NCBI GenBank assembly: GCA_003132445.1
Contig: PKXU01000170.1
Coordinates: forward strand, 1 to 35,081
Source of the DNA: Acidobacteriaceae bacterium
GTDB taxonomy: Bacteria; Acidobacteriota; Terriglobia; Terriglobales; Acidobacteriaceae
Length of the DNA stretch: 35,081 bases
Direction: 5' to 3'
This document shows positions 25,471 through 32,955 of the stretch, piece by piece. Under the pieces are notes generated by a model. That model saw nothing but the letters and a program-made list of their open reading frames with translations, searched no databases and was not told the origin of the DNA. Both the position numbers and the translations under genes were made by a program. Numbering within the stretch: position 1 is the first letter of the stretch; every line of letters starts with the position of its first letter.

Positions 25471-26610
25471 CTAGCGTATGCCGGATCGTGTAAGCGCTTC
25501 GACGATGGCGTCGTGGAGCTTCGGTCGAATCTGTTTGATCGCCTGATTCGCGCAATCGGGCCAGGTGCGATTCGTCAACAAAGTAACCGAGAGTTGCCGC
25601 TCAGGATCGATCCACAGCGATGTGCCCGTGTAGCCTAGATGGCCAAAAGAACTGGGGCCAAAATATTTTCCCGATTGCGACGGAACGGATGGTATATCCC
25701 AGCCAAGCGCGCGAGATGTCCCGTTGGGCCCGGATTGGCGGCTGCTGAAGAGAGCGATGGTTTCGGGCCGAAGCACCGGTTGTCCCCCATGGAGCATGGC
25801 GTGGGCAAAATGAGCCAGGTCGCCGGCGTTAGAAAATAGCCCCGCATGTCCTGCGACGCCGCCCAGAACGAAGGCGTTCTCGTCCTGGACTTCTCCTTGA
25901 ATGATTTTGTGGCGAAAGATGCGGTCGTCAGCCGTGGGCGGAATTTGTTCACGACGTGCCGCCGGAGGATTGAAGGTGGTACTGCTCATGGACAGCGGCA
26001 GGAAAATCTCGCGACGGCAGAAAGTGTCGAGAGATTCTTTCGCGATGCGTTCCAGAGCGTTTCCCAAAAGGATGAATCCGATGTCGCTATATTCGGCGCG
26101 TAAGCCCGGAGCAGCCGAAAGGGATGTAGCGAATGCGGCGCGCAGAAGATCATCGCGCGATTCCACTTTCAGGAATAATTTTTCATACGCTGGAAGACCT
26201 GAAGCGTGTGCCAGCAGCATGCGGAAAGTGACCTGCTTGCGCCGGACGTCGGCCTCTCCGGAACCCGAGAAAAACTCAGGCACGGTCTTAAATATCGGCG
26301 CGTCCAAATCCAGAAGGCCACGTTCGTAAAGGATCATTGCCATGGTGGTCGTGGCCACCACTTTCGTTACGGATGCCAAATCGAAAACAGTGTCGTGACT
26401 TACCCGGGCAGAATCGGCGTCGTAGGCAAAGTTGCCGAAGGCCTTTAGCGCTACAACTCGATTCCCCTGTGTCACGGCTACGGAAGCAGCAGGAAAGCCG
26501 CGCTGCTCAATTGCTTCGCGCAGCAACGAAAATGCGGAGGAAAAAACTTCGTCCTGATCGTCGAAAGCCGGGACGAGGCTCGAAACCTTTTGGTTCAGGG
26601 TTGTTTTCAC
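25471..26610 (-). CDS. Beta-lactamase-family serine hydrolase (class C/EstB fold)
   Basis: The 379-residue protein has the serine-hydrolase triad of this family: SVTK (Ser80-Lys83), the Tyr motif YSD (about 174-176) and a late HLGYTGTS (His/Gly motif). No signal peptide is apparent at the N-terminus, so it may act in the cytoplasm. The family includes AmpC, EstB, penicillin-binding and D-aminopeptidase-like enzymes and, as I recall, Bacillus AmiE, an N-acetylmuramoyl-L-alanine amidase found beside murQ. The neighbouring murQ therefore suggests a muropeptide hydrolase in recycling, but this is an inference. Antibiotic resistance is not implied by the sequence. Confidence 0.85.
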   Translation of the reverse strand: MKTTLNQKVSSLVPAFDDQDEVFSSAFSLLREAIEQRGFPAASVAVTQGNRVVALKAFGNFAYDADSARVSHDTVFDLASVTKVVATTTMAMILYERGLLDLDAPIFKTVPEFFSGSGEADVRRKQVTFRMLLAHASGLPAYEKLFLKVESRDDLLRAAFATSLSAAPGLRAEYSDIGFILLGNALERIAKESLDTFCRREIFLPLSMSSTTFNPPAARREQIPPTADDRIFRHKIIQGEVQDENAFVLGGVAGHAGLFSNAGDLAHFAHAMLHGGQPVLRPETIALFSSRQSGPNGTSRALGWDIPSVPSQSGKYFGPSSFGHLGYTGTSLWIDPERQLSVTLLTNRTWPDCANQAIKQIRPKLHDAIVEALTRSGIR

Positions 26611-26928
26611 GCGGAAATGGAACTAAAGGGGTTATAGCAGAGTGAAGGGCGAGGGTAAAGATAACGGAATTCGGCTTTTGCCGAGCTCCCGGATTCCGGA
26701 TCTCTGGCCGAAATCACGCCCGGCAAACATAGAAAACCTGCTGCGGCACGGCGCTCAGGGCGAGGTTTGGCTCGCGCCGATACCCCGGCGTTTCTTGCTT
26801 TTATCTACTCTTTTGGATAACCCCCGAAGAATCCCCAGCGTCTAACCGTACGGCTTAAGATTAAGCACTTGCCGTGTTCCGACCAGGGGTATAATCACTC
26901 TCAAGGAATCAGTCTCAAGGAGTACCCT
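26611..26928. other. Divergent intergenic region with hairpin and promoter
   Basis: Contains a bulged hairpin at 26665-26698 (outer CGGAAT/ATTCCG, inner TCGGC/GCCGA around TTTT) and the promoter and ribosome site of the M48 gene. It separates the beta-lactamase-family gene (minus) from the M48 gene (plus). No other gene was recognised. Confidence 0.55.
26869..26895 (+). promoter_or_regulatory. Promoter of the M48 metalloprotease gene
   Basis: A perfect -10 TATAAT at 26890-26895 follows a TTGCCG (26869-26874) by 15 bases, slightly short. Transcription would start near 26902, giving a leader of about 27 bases that carries AAGGAG (26916-26921) seven bases before the ATG at 26929. Confidence 0.6.
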
Positions 26929-28065
26929 ATGAAACTCAGATGGCTGGCAATCGCTGTGGGATTGGCGGCGTTCAGTGCCGGGCCGTGGACGCTGGCCCAG
27001 ACTCAGAATCCGAGCCAGAATCCTCAAACGCAAACTCCGACTTCCGATCCGGATCAGGGTCAACCGAAGGCCGGTGACGTGCAGAATGCGCCAAAACAGC
27101 CGCCCGCCACATTACCTACGGCTGACGATAGCCAGATCAAGCATGATGGAGGCAAGACTGATGTCGATGCGGTGGGAAACCGTAACGTGGGATGCGGACG
27201 CGGCGTAGGGAATTGGTATACCGTTGAAGGCCAGGTCGCTCGCGGCCGCGTTTATGCCCAGCAGATCGAGTCGCAAATCAAGCTGGTCAACGATCCTGTG
27301 ATCACCGAATACGTGAACCGGATCGGGCAGAATCTGGTGCGCAATTCCGACGCGCAGGTTCCTTTCACAATCAAAGTCATCGATTCCGACGTAGTCAATG
27401 CCATGGCGCTGCCCGGCGGATTTTTCTATGTGAACTCCGGCTTGATTCTGGCAGCCGACGAAGAAGCGGAGATGGCAGGTGTGATGGCGCACGAAATCGC
27501 TCACGTGGCCGCGTGCCATTACGGGCGTGAAATGACGCGCGCGAATCTGCTGCAAATGGCGTCGATCCCGTTCATCTTCATGGGCGGCGCAATCGGCTAT
27601 GCCGGGTACGAAGCGGCGGGGTTAGGCATTCCTCTGACATTCCTCCACTTCTCGCGCGGATTCGAAGCGGAGGCGGACTATCTCGGCATCGAGTACATGT
27701 ATCGCGCGGGCTACGACCCGTCAGCGTTCGTCTCATTCTTCGAAAAGATTCAGGCGATGGAGAAGAAGAAGCCGGGAACACTATCGAAGGCTTTCGATAC
27801 TCACCCGCAGACTCCGGACCGAATCGAGAAATCGCAAGACGAAATACGCAAGATTCTTCCAGCCAAACCGCAGTACATTGTCACCACTTCGGAATTTGAC
27901 GAAGTCAAAGCTCGGCTGGCGGCCATCGAAAATAAACACAAAGTGCTCGATCAGAAAGATTCGAGCAAGCCCAGCTTGCGGCGGACTTCGAACACAACCG
28001 ACAACTCCGGCGATTCGCAGGGCGACGATCGTCCGACGCTGAAGCGCCGCGACGATTCGAATTAA
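26929..28065 (+). CDS. Periplasmic M48-family metalloprotease
   Basis: The start at 26929 is fixed by AAGGAG seven bases upstream and gives a signal peptide (MKLRWLAIAVGLAAFSAGPWTLAQ); a longer frame from TTG 26869 lies in the promoter. Residues 25-85 are a Gln/Pro/Asn-rich linker. The M48 zinc site is HEIAH (His188, His192) with Glu246 in FEAEADYLG as third ligand. The ALPGGFFYVNSGLI stretch ahead is the family norm for BepA/LoiP-type proteases. The tail after about 345 is polar and low-complexity. Of 378 residues total, so close to BepA without its TPR part. It should degrade or assist misfolded envelope proteins. Confidence 0.9.
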   Translation: MKLRWLAIAVGLAAFSAGPWTLAQTQNPSQNPQTQTPTSDPDQGQPKAGDVQNAPKQPPATLPTADDSQIKHDGGKTDVDAVGNRNVGCGRGVGNWYTVEGQVARGRVYAQQIESQIKLVNDPVITEYVNRIGQNLVRNSDAQVPFTIKVIDSDVVNAMALPGGFFYVNSGLILAADEEAEMAGVMAHEIAHVAACHYGREMTRANLLQMASIPFIFMGGAIGYAGYEAAGLGIPLTFLHFSRGFEAEADYLGIEYMYRAGYDPSAFVSFFEKIQAMEKKKPGTLSKAFDTHPQTPDRIEKSQDEIRKILPAKPQYIVTTSEFDEVKARLAAIENKHKVLDQKDSSKPSLRRTSNTTDNSGDSQGDDRPTLKRRDDSN

Positions 28066-28107
28066 ATTAAAAGAGACGCAAGCATTTTGTTCCAAGCTGA
28101 AATTTTC

Positions 28108-28134
28108 ACCGGCGGCCGCGGCCGCCGGTTTTGT
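28108..28134 (+). terminator. Hairpin terminator after the M48 gene
   Basis: A perfect 22-base palindrome (ACCGGCGGCC-GC-GGCCGCCGGT) at 28108-28129 is followed by TTTTGTTT. It starts 42 bases after the M48 stop. Confidence 0.7.
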
Positions 28135-28324
28135 TTGCGACAGGTTCATGGTGCGTGCCGACAGCTTTAGCCCTTCGTGCCGCACCCCGAAACTGGATTG
28201 GCGTAAAATGAGCGGTTGAGTTCAGTCACAAACGATTGTGTTTCTGATCACAGAGGGAACTCCGGAAGGAACATAGTCTCGGCTAGGCTTGAATTCAAAG
28301 CAGGTCGACAAGGCGGAACACACC

Positions 28325-29647
28325 ATGCCAGAAAACACACTGACCATTACCGATAATCGTACCAAGAAGAGCTATACCGTACCGGTGGAGAACGGCACGA
28401 TTCGGGCAATGGATTTGCGCCAGATTAAGACAAGCGCCGACGACTTCGGCATCATGACTTACGATCCAGCGTTCATGAACACCGCGTCGTGTAAAAGTGC
28501 CATCACTTATATCGACGGCGATAAGGGCATTTTGCGCTATCGCGGATACCCCATTGAGGTTCTGGCCGAGCGCTGTACTTTCCTCGAAGTCGCGTACCTG
28601 CTGCTGTTTGGCGAACTGCCCACCGAAAAAGAACTGAGCGCATGGGTCCACAACATTACGCACCACACCATGCTTCATGAAACCACCAAGAAGTTCATGG
28701 AGGGTTTCCGTTACTCGTCCCACCCCATGTCGATGTTCGTGAGTACCATCGCGGCATTATCGAGCGTGTATCCGGACGCCAAGGACGTGCACGATCCGGC
28801 CAACCGCCTTCATCAGATTGCGCGGCTCATCGGAAAGGTTCCTTCCATCGCCGCCATGTCATACCGGCACAATGTTGGTTTCCCCTACGTCTATCCCGAT
28901 AACGATCTCAGCTACACCGAAAATTTCATGAACATGTTGTGGAAGATGGTGGAACCGAAGTACGTAGCCAATCCCGCGATCGCTCGCGCGCTCGATATTC
29001 TGTTCATTCTGCACGCCGATCACGAACAGAACTGCAGCACCAATGCCATGCGGGCGGTGAGCAGCTCTCAAGCTGATCCCTATCTTTCCGTTGCATCGGC
29101 GGCGTCGGCCCTGGCTGGCCCTTTGCACGGCGGAGCCAATGAAGAAGTGCTGAAGATGCTCGAGGAGATTGGCTCGAAAGATCATGTGCCGGCCTACATC
29201 AAGCGGGTGAAGAATGGGGAGATTAAGCTGATGGGATTCGGCCATCGCATCTATAAGAATTACGATCCTCGCGCGAAAATCATTCGCTGGAGCGCCGAGC
29301 AGGTCTTCCAGGTCACCGGGCGAAGTCCAAAGCTCGACATCGCCCTGGAACTGGAACGCATTGCGCTGGAAGATGACTACTTCGTGAAGCGCAAGCTCTA
29401 TCCCAACGTCGACTTCTATTCCGGCATTATGTATAAGGCGATGGGCTTCCGTCCGGAGATGTTCACGGTGCTGTTCGCCATTCCACGCACCGCGGGATGG
29501 CTGGCGCAGTGGCAGGAACTGGTCACCGATCCCGAGCAAAAGATCGCGCGCCCGCGCCAAATCTACACCGGGCTCGCGGAGCGTGAGTTTCTGCCCATCG
29601 ACAAGCGAGTTCCGGTGCCCATCCCGGCAGAATATCCCGCCGACTGA
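28325..29647 (+). CDS. gltA: Citrate synthase
   Basis: Citrate synthase condenses acetyl-CoA and oxaloacetate in the TCA cycle. The start at 28325 (ATG) has AAGGCGG eight bases upstream; a TTG at 28289 would add 12 residues and is less likely. The 440-residue protein is the hexameric-type class, with KGILRYRGYPIEVLAE, LHADHEQNCSTNAMR (substrate-binding His), MGFGHRIYKNYDPR (His307 by count) and NVDFYSGIMYKAMG (catalytic Asp). It is monocistronic by appearance, flanked by the upstream M48 terminator and its own terminator. Confidence 0.97.
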   Translation: MPENTLTITDNRTKKSYTVPVENGTIRAMDLRQIKTSADDFGIMTYDPAFMNTASCKSAITYIDGDKGILRYRGYPIEVLAERCTFLEVAYLLLFGELPTEKELSAWVHNITHHTMLHETTKKFMEGFRYSSHPMSMFVSTIAALSSVYPDAKDVHDPANRLHQIARLIGKVPSIAAMSYRHNVGFPYVYPDNDLSYTENFMNMLWKMVEPKYVANPAIARALDILFILHADHEQNCSTNAMRAVSSSQADPYLSVASAASALAGPLHGGANEEVLKMLEEIGSKDHVPAYIKRVKNGEIKLMGFGHRIYKNYDPRAKIIRWSAEQVFQVTGRSPKLDIALELERIALEDDYFVKRKLYPNVDFYSGIMYKAMGFRPEMFTVLFAIPRTAGWLAQWQELVTDPEQKIARPRQIYTGLAEREFLPIDKRVPVPIPAEYPAD

Positions 29648-29675
29648 GCCCCTCGCAAATTCGCCGCTGCATTAA

Positions 29676-29700
29676 AATGCCCCGCCGAATGCGGGGCATT
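29676..29700 (+). terminator. Hairpin terminator after citrate synthase
   Basis: A perfect 10-bp stem (AATGCCCCGC / GCGGGGCATT) with loop CGAAT starts 29 bases after the gltA stop. No long T run follows (ATTAT), so it may rely on the stem or act as an mRNA end protector. Confidence 0.65.
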
Positions 29701-29836
29701 ATTATGAGCTTGGATTCTAGGTGGATATAAAGAGGAGCGTTCTACACTTGTTGGCTCGGTGAGCGCGGCCATATGCAAGCTCGCCATGGCGACCGCGCGT
29801 TAACGTCGGAGAGCCATGTCGCGCGCACGCGCGCTT

Positions 29837-30073
29837 TTATGCTGCGTGCTTCGCAAGTTCGGCAAGGCGCTCTCGATGACGCTCGGGCGAAGTGATGACC
29901 TTCATATCTTGCCAATCATAAGGAAATTCTTTGCCGCAATCCAAACAAGCGACGTAGGTCCCGGTTAGAGTGGCGGCTTCGGGACGGCGCGCTTTGGCGC
30001 CCCGAATGGTGACTGGAAAACTATAACGAGCGTGCCTGCAGCCGAAGAGCACATCCACCAGTTTAGCGAACAT
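29837..30073 (-). CDS. Small zinc-ribbon-like protein, conserved-looking
   Basis: The 78-residue protein starts at ATG 30073, which has GGAAGGTGG just upstream. An alternative frame from 30139 has no ribosome site. It contains an HARYSFPVT stretch, then a CLDCGKEFPYDWQDMKV motif with one Cys pair and an upstream Cys in LFGCRH, so a zinc ribbon with incomplete ligands is possible. I recall similar proteins as conserved hypotheticals in Acidobacteria. No function is known. It lies downstream of the anti-sigma gene on the same strand but about 210 nt away, probably with its own promoter. Confidence 0.65.
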   Translation of the reverse strand: MFAKLVDVLFGCRHARYSFPVTIRGAKARRPEAATLTGTYVACLDCGKEFPYDWQDMKVITSPERHRERLAELAKHAA

Positions 30074-30159
30074 GATCCACCTTCCACATCGAGCTGGGAT
30101 GCTCGAGCCCCGATTTAAACTATACGCCCCCGGCGCCAAAAGAGTCCGTGCCGGTACTC

Positions 30160-30213
30160 ACAAAATACTTTAGATTCCCGAATTGACAAAACGGTTTCCG
30201 ATTTGTAAATAAT
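30160..30213. promoter_or_regulatory. Possible overlapping divergent promoters
   Basis: The plus strand has a perfect -35 TTGACA (30183-30188) and a -10 candidate TAAATA (17-base spacer) or AATAAT (19-base spacer). The same seven bases give TTGTCA on the minus strand, followed after 16 bases by TATTTT, which could drive the zinc-ribbon gene. The plus-strand promoter would produce RNA antisense to the anti-sigma gene. Confidence 0.35.
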
Positions 30214-30283
30214 GGGTTTTAAGACCGTGTTGGACCCTGATAAGTTATGTGATTGCAATTGCTTACATCGGCGGGGGAAGTGC

Positions 30284-30541
30284 TTAGACGCTCTGGGGGC
30301 CGCGCTTTTTCTGCTGCTGGCACTTAGTCATGATGGCTGATCTTAGTCGCCCGCGCAGGTCTTCGGGCAGTTCGTAGAGCTGAGAGTCGCGGTAGATCTC
30401 AATCGTTTTTTTCGTCGTATCGCAGACGACATAGCAGTTGTGGCACCAGGAAAGATGGTTTTCCAACTCGACTTTTGTGGTTTCGTCGAGAACGCCGTCC
30501 AGGTAATTTGTCAGCTCGTGCAGGAATTCAGCGCATTTCAC
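30284..30541 (-). CDS. Soluble zinc-binding anti-sigma factor
   Basis: The 85-residue protein has the ZAS/zf-HC2 zinc motif: an N-terminal Cys in MKCAEFLHELTNYLDGVLDE and His-x3-Cys-x2-Cys in ENHLSWCHNC. It has no membrane segment, so it would be a cytoplasmic, redox- or zinc-responsive anti-sigma factor. The stop codon of the sigma gene overlaps its ATG by four bases (TGAAATG-type junction), so the pair is translationally coupled. It should bind the sigma factor encoded just upstream and release it on oxidation or zinc loss; this is inferred from family and context. Confidence 0.85.
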   Translation of the reverse strand: MKCAEFLHELTNYLDGVLDETTKVELENHLSWCHNCYVVCDTTKKTIEIYRDSQLYELPEDLRGRLRSAIMTKCQQQKKRGPQSV

Positions 30542-31209
30542 TGGTTGCCATCTCCACTCGGGACATCACTTGATTCAAGTTCGACATTTTCGCTGCCCTT
30601 TTCTCGTCTTTGAAAGTAACGTCCCAATCGTTCGCGAAGCTGCAAGCGAGCCCGCAGCAATCTCGATTTCACTGCGGGTACGCTCAACTCCAGCGCGGCC
30701 GCAGTCTCTTCCGTTGAGAGTCCCTCCACGTCCCTTAATACAAACACCGTTCGAAAGCCCGGAGGAAGACCCTGGATCGTCTTGCTCAAAATCTCACGCA
30801 ATTCGGCCTGCGTGTACTGCTGCTCCGGATTCGGACTCCAATCCGCAATTTCGCGGGGAAGGGAATCGTCCTCCGTTTTTATATCTTCGTCGAGCGAAAC
30901 CGTGCGCTCCGGCTTGCGCCGGCGCAACTTCATCAGCGCTTCGTTTACCGCGATCCGGACCAGCCAGGTATAAAACTTGGACTGCTCCTGGAATTGCGCC
31001 AAGTTTCCGTACGCTTTCAGGAACGCTTCCTGCACCACATCTTCCGCGTCTTCGCGGTTTTGCGTAATGTGTTGCGCGATCCGAAAAACGTTGCGGTCGT
31101 AGCGACGAACCAACTCCTCAAACGCTGAGTCATCACCGCGCTTGGCGGCTTGCACCAGCGTCAGCTCTTCGCTGACGGGTCCTGCTACTTTGTTTTGGAT
31201 GGTTCCCAT
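30538..31209 (-). CDS. ECF-type RNA polymerase sigma-70 factor
   Basis: The 223-residue protein has region 2 (about 32-97: ELVRRYDRNVFRIAQHITQ, DAEDVVQEAFLKAYGNL and TWLVRIAVNEALMKLRRRK) and region 4 (about 138-193: LPPGFRTVFVLRDVEGLSTEETAAALELSVPAVKSRL with the helix-turn-helix). The linker between them is acidic (DEDIKTEDD) and the C-terminal 25 residues are polar. It resembles RpoE-like ECF factors. It overlaps the zinc anti-sigma gene, forming a regulatory pair. No membrane stress sensor is present. The N-terminal 20 residues before LVQAAKRGDD are a short lead. Confidence 0.92.
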   Translation of the reverse strand: MGTIQNKVAGPVSEELTLVQAAKRGDDSAFEELVRRYDRNVFRIAQHITQNREDAEDVVQEAFLKAYGNLAQFQEQSKFYTWLVRIAVNEALMKLRRRKPERTVSLDEDIKTEDDSLPREIADWSPNPEQQYTQAELREILSKTIQGLPPGFRTVFVLRDVEGLSTEETAAALELSVPAVKSRLLRARLQLRERLGRYFQRREKGSENVELESSDVPSGDGNQ

Positions 31210-31529
31210 TCGCTAGGCGATGCAGTATTTTCGGTACAAGAAAAAACGAACGTCACCGAGAATCGTGACACAAATCTACGAAAGCGAAACTGTTATTCTA
31301 CTTGGTAACCCGCCTCTTTGCCCAACGGCTTTGCGGTAGGCGGCAATAAAACTTTGCGATAGAGTTGCAAAGTGGCGAATGTACCCGGACGAGCAGGTAC
31401 TGAAGTTACCCTGATGCCACGATACAAGTACCGTATAATCAGCGCTTAGGACAGTGTCCTTTGGAGTAGGCAGCTCCGCGTAAAACATTCGGAGGCGGAG
31501 CCGCTGGAAAAGAAAATGGTTTTCTGAGA
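31210..31529. other. Divergent intergenic region between sigma factor and GAF gene
   Basis: Holds a CTTTGC motif three times (31316, 31329, 31352) and once inverted (31367), the last two forming a 7-bp hairpin (ACTTTGC/GCAAAGT). Further right are the GAF-gene promoter (31411-31439) and two small leader hairpins (31448-31460; GGAG/CTCC nearby). No gene was seen. Confidence 0.5.
31411..31439 (+). promoter_or_regulatory. Promoter of the GAF-domain gene
   Basis: A perfect -10 TATAAT at 31434-31439 follows a weak -35 CTGATG (31411-31416) by 17 bases. It would give a leader of about 84 bases with a three-codon upstream ORF (31516-31527) just ahead of the ATG at 31530. Confidence 0.55.
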
Positions 31530-32672
31530 ATGGCTGACAGCAAGGATCTTCAGCAAATCGTCGAGCGTGCGGTGGCGCAGGTTCTTGATCGCCAAATGCC
31601 CATATTGCAGGCGGAGTTGGTGGCGCGCGTAATCGCCGAGTTGCCGCCTCCCCCGGTGGCCAGTGCGCTGCCCGCTGCGGGAAGTCCGACGCAAAGTAAT
31701 CTCGTTCAGGCTGTCGCTAAGATTCACGCTGGAACCACGCAAAAAGAAATTCTCCGGGCATTGCTCGATGCCGGCGCCACCTATGCCGCGCGCGTAGCAC
31801 TCTTTGTTGTGAAAGCAGGGACGGCGAACGGCTGGCAAAGCCGCGGCTTCGGCGCAGAAGACGCCGTCAAAGACTTTTCCGTGGACATGACCGCCGGGCC
31901 GTCCGCGCACGCCTATCAAAGCCGCACCGTAACTCCGGCCAACATGGCGGAGATGGATCGGCATTTCGTAGAACAATTTGGCGGACCAGCCAACGAGCAG
32001 ATTGTCATCATGCCGCTCGTTCTGAAAGATAAGGTTGCGGCTCTGCTCTATGCCGATGGTGGAGCGGACGGCATGCTGGACGGGCCTTCGCTGGAGGTGC
32101 TCGTTCTGACGACTAGCGCCTGGCTGGAAGTGGCTTCGCTGCGCAAACAAACGCATCGGGATTTCGCCGAAGCGCCGGCTGCCGTAGAACAGCCTGCGGT
32201 GGCAGCGCCGGTACAGACAGTCAGCTCTTTTTCCGATCCTTTCGCCGCTCACACTCCGACTCATATTGCGCCAAAACCTGCGCCCGCGCCTGAAGCTGAA
32301 CCGGCGGCAGAGGTGGTGGAAGTTGCCAGCCATGCAGGCAGCGTGAATGCTGCCGCGTCGGCTCCCGCTGCGGCTGCCGACCCCTTTGCCGGCATGTCAG
32401 CCGACGACGCTGATACTCATCGCAAGGCGCAACGTTTTGCCCGCTTGCTGGTGGACGAAATTAAGCTATACAACCAGGCAAAGGTCGCAGAAGGCCGCCG
32501 GAACAAGGACCTCTATGATCGGCTGAAAGAAGATATTGAAAAGAGTCGCTCCACGTTCCAGAAGCGCTACGGCAACTCTGCCGCAGCCAGTGGCGACTAC
32601 TTTCAAAAAGAAGTTGTGCGCAGCCTGGCCGAGGACGACTATTCGGTCATGGGCGCAAACTTCCGCAAATAG
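31530..32672 (+). CDS. GAF-domain protein with C-terminal helical domain
   Basis: The 380-residue protein has an N-terminal helix (1-35), a GAF sensor-like domain (about 62-205; typical end IVIMPLVLKDKVAALLYADGG), an Ala/Pro-rich linker (about 212-290) and a charged C-terminal domain (about 293-380) containing RKAQRFARLLVDEIKLYN and RRNKDLYDRLKEDIEKSR. I recall similar C-terminal domains in proteins of Acidobacteria and some Deltaproteobacteria, but no function. No catalytic or DNA-binding motif is visible. A cytoplasmic signalling or scaffold role is a guess. The gene is divergent from the ECF sigma factor and precedes a lytic transglycosylase. Confidence 0.82.
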   Translation: MADSKDLQQIVERAVAQVLDRQMPILQAELVARVIAELPPPPVASALPAAGSPTQSNLVQAVAKIHAGTTQKEILRALLDAGATYAARVALFVVKAGTANGWQSRGFGAEDAVKDFSVDMTAGPSAHAYQSRTVTPANMAEMDRHFVEQFGGPANEQIVIMPLVLKDKVAALLYADGGADGMLDGPSLEVLVLTTSAWLEVASLRKQTHRDFAEAPAAVEQPAVAAPVQTVSSFSDPFAAHTPTHIAPKPAPAPEAEPAAEVVEVASHAGSVNAAASAPAAAADPFAGMSADDADTHRKAQRFARLLVDEIKLYNQAKVAEGRRNKDLYDRLKEDIEKSRSTFQKRYGNSAAASGDYFQKEVVRSLAEDDYSVMGANFRK

Positions 32673-32699
32673 AGTTTACGAAGGCCTCAGATCCATGTG

Positions 32700-32850
32700 G
32701 GGGACCAAGACTCATGTGGGGACAGCCGCCATCGGCTGCCCGTCGAGCGTAGCTCGACCCCTTGTGGAAAGTAATCTGATTTCAGAATGTTTTTGAACAG
32801 GCGGCCTTTAGCCGTGCCTTCAGGATTTTAAAAAAGGGGCTTCAGCCCCG
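32700..32850. repeat. Cluster of hairpins, likely dispersed repeats
   Basis: Three GC-rich hairpins lie close together: CAGCCG/CGGCTG (32723-32738), GTCGAGC/GCTCGAC (32742-32758), and GGGGC/GCCCC (32835-32848), the last preceded by six A residues so that it forms a T-tailed terminator on the minus strand. A further CGGC/GCCG hairpin lies at about 32803. Arrangements of this kind recur between acidobacterial genes in my memory. Confidence 0.5.
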
Positions 32851-32955
32851 TGGGTAGTCGGCTCTGGGCGCAGGGTTTCTTTACGCAGTTCTGGCATCTC
32901 AACAAACAGGTTCCGCGATTCGCGTTCCAGCGCGAAAAATATTAAGGTGGGTCGA

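Noticed and set aside
25301-25474. Short plus-strand frame between murQ and the beta-lactamase-family gene
   Set aside because: No ribosome site, no recognisable family, and it lies in the gap of a minus-strand operon.
28859-29560. 233-codon minus-strand frame over gltA
   Set aside because: Antisense to strongly conserved citrate synthase motifs.
29772-29894. 40-codon plus-strand frame starting at 29772
   Set aside because: Runs into the end of the minus-strand zinc-ribbon gene and shows no coding character.
31310-31420. Possible cyclic-di-GMP (GEMM-I) riboswitch on the minus strand
   Set aside because: The GCAAAGCC and GGGTTACC words match pieces of the consensus, but the second hairpin is too short and the first pairing region does not form, so the fold is not supported.
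31446-32333. 295-codon minus-strand frame over the GAF gene
   Set aside because: Antisense to the conserved GAF region, Arg-rich and without a sensible start context.
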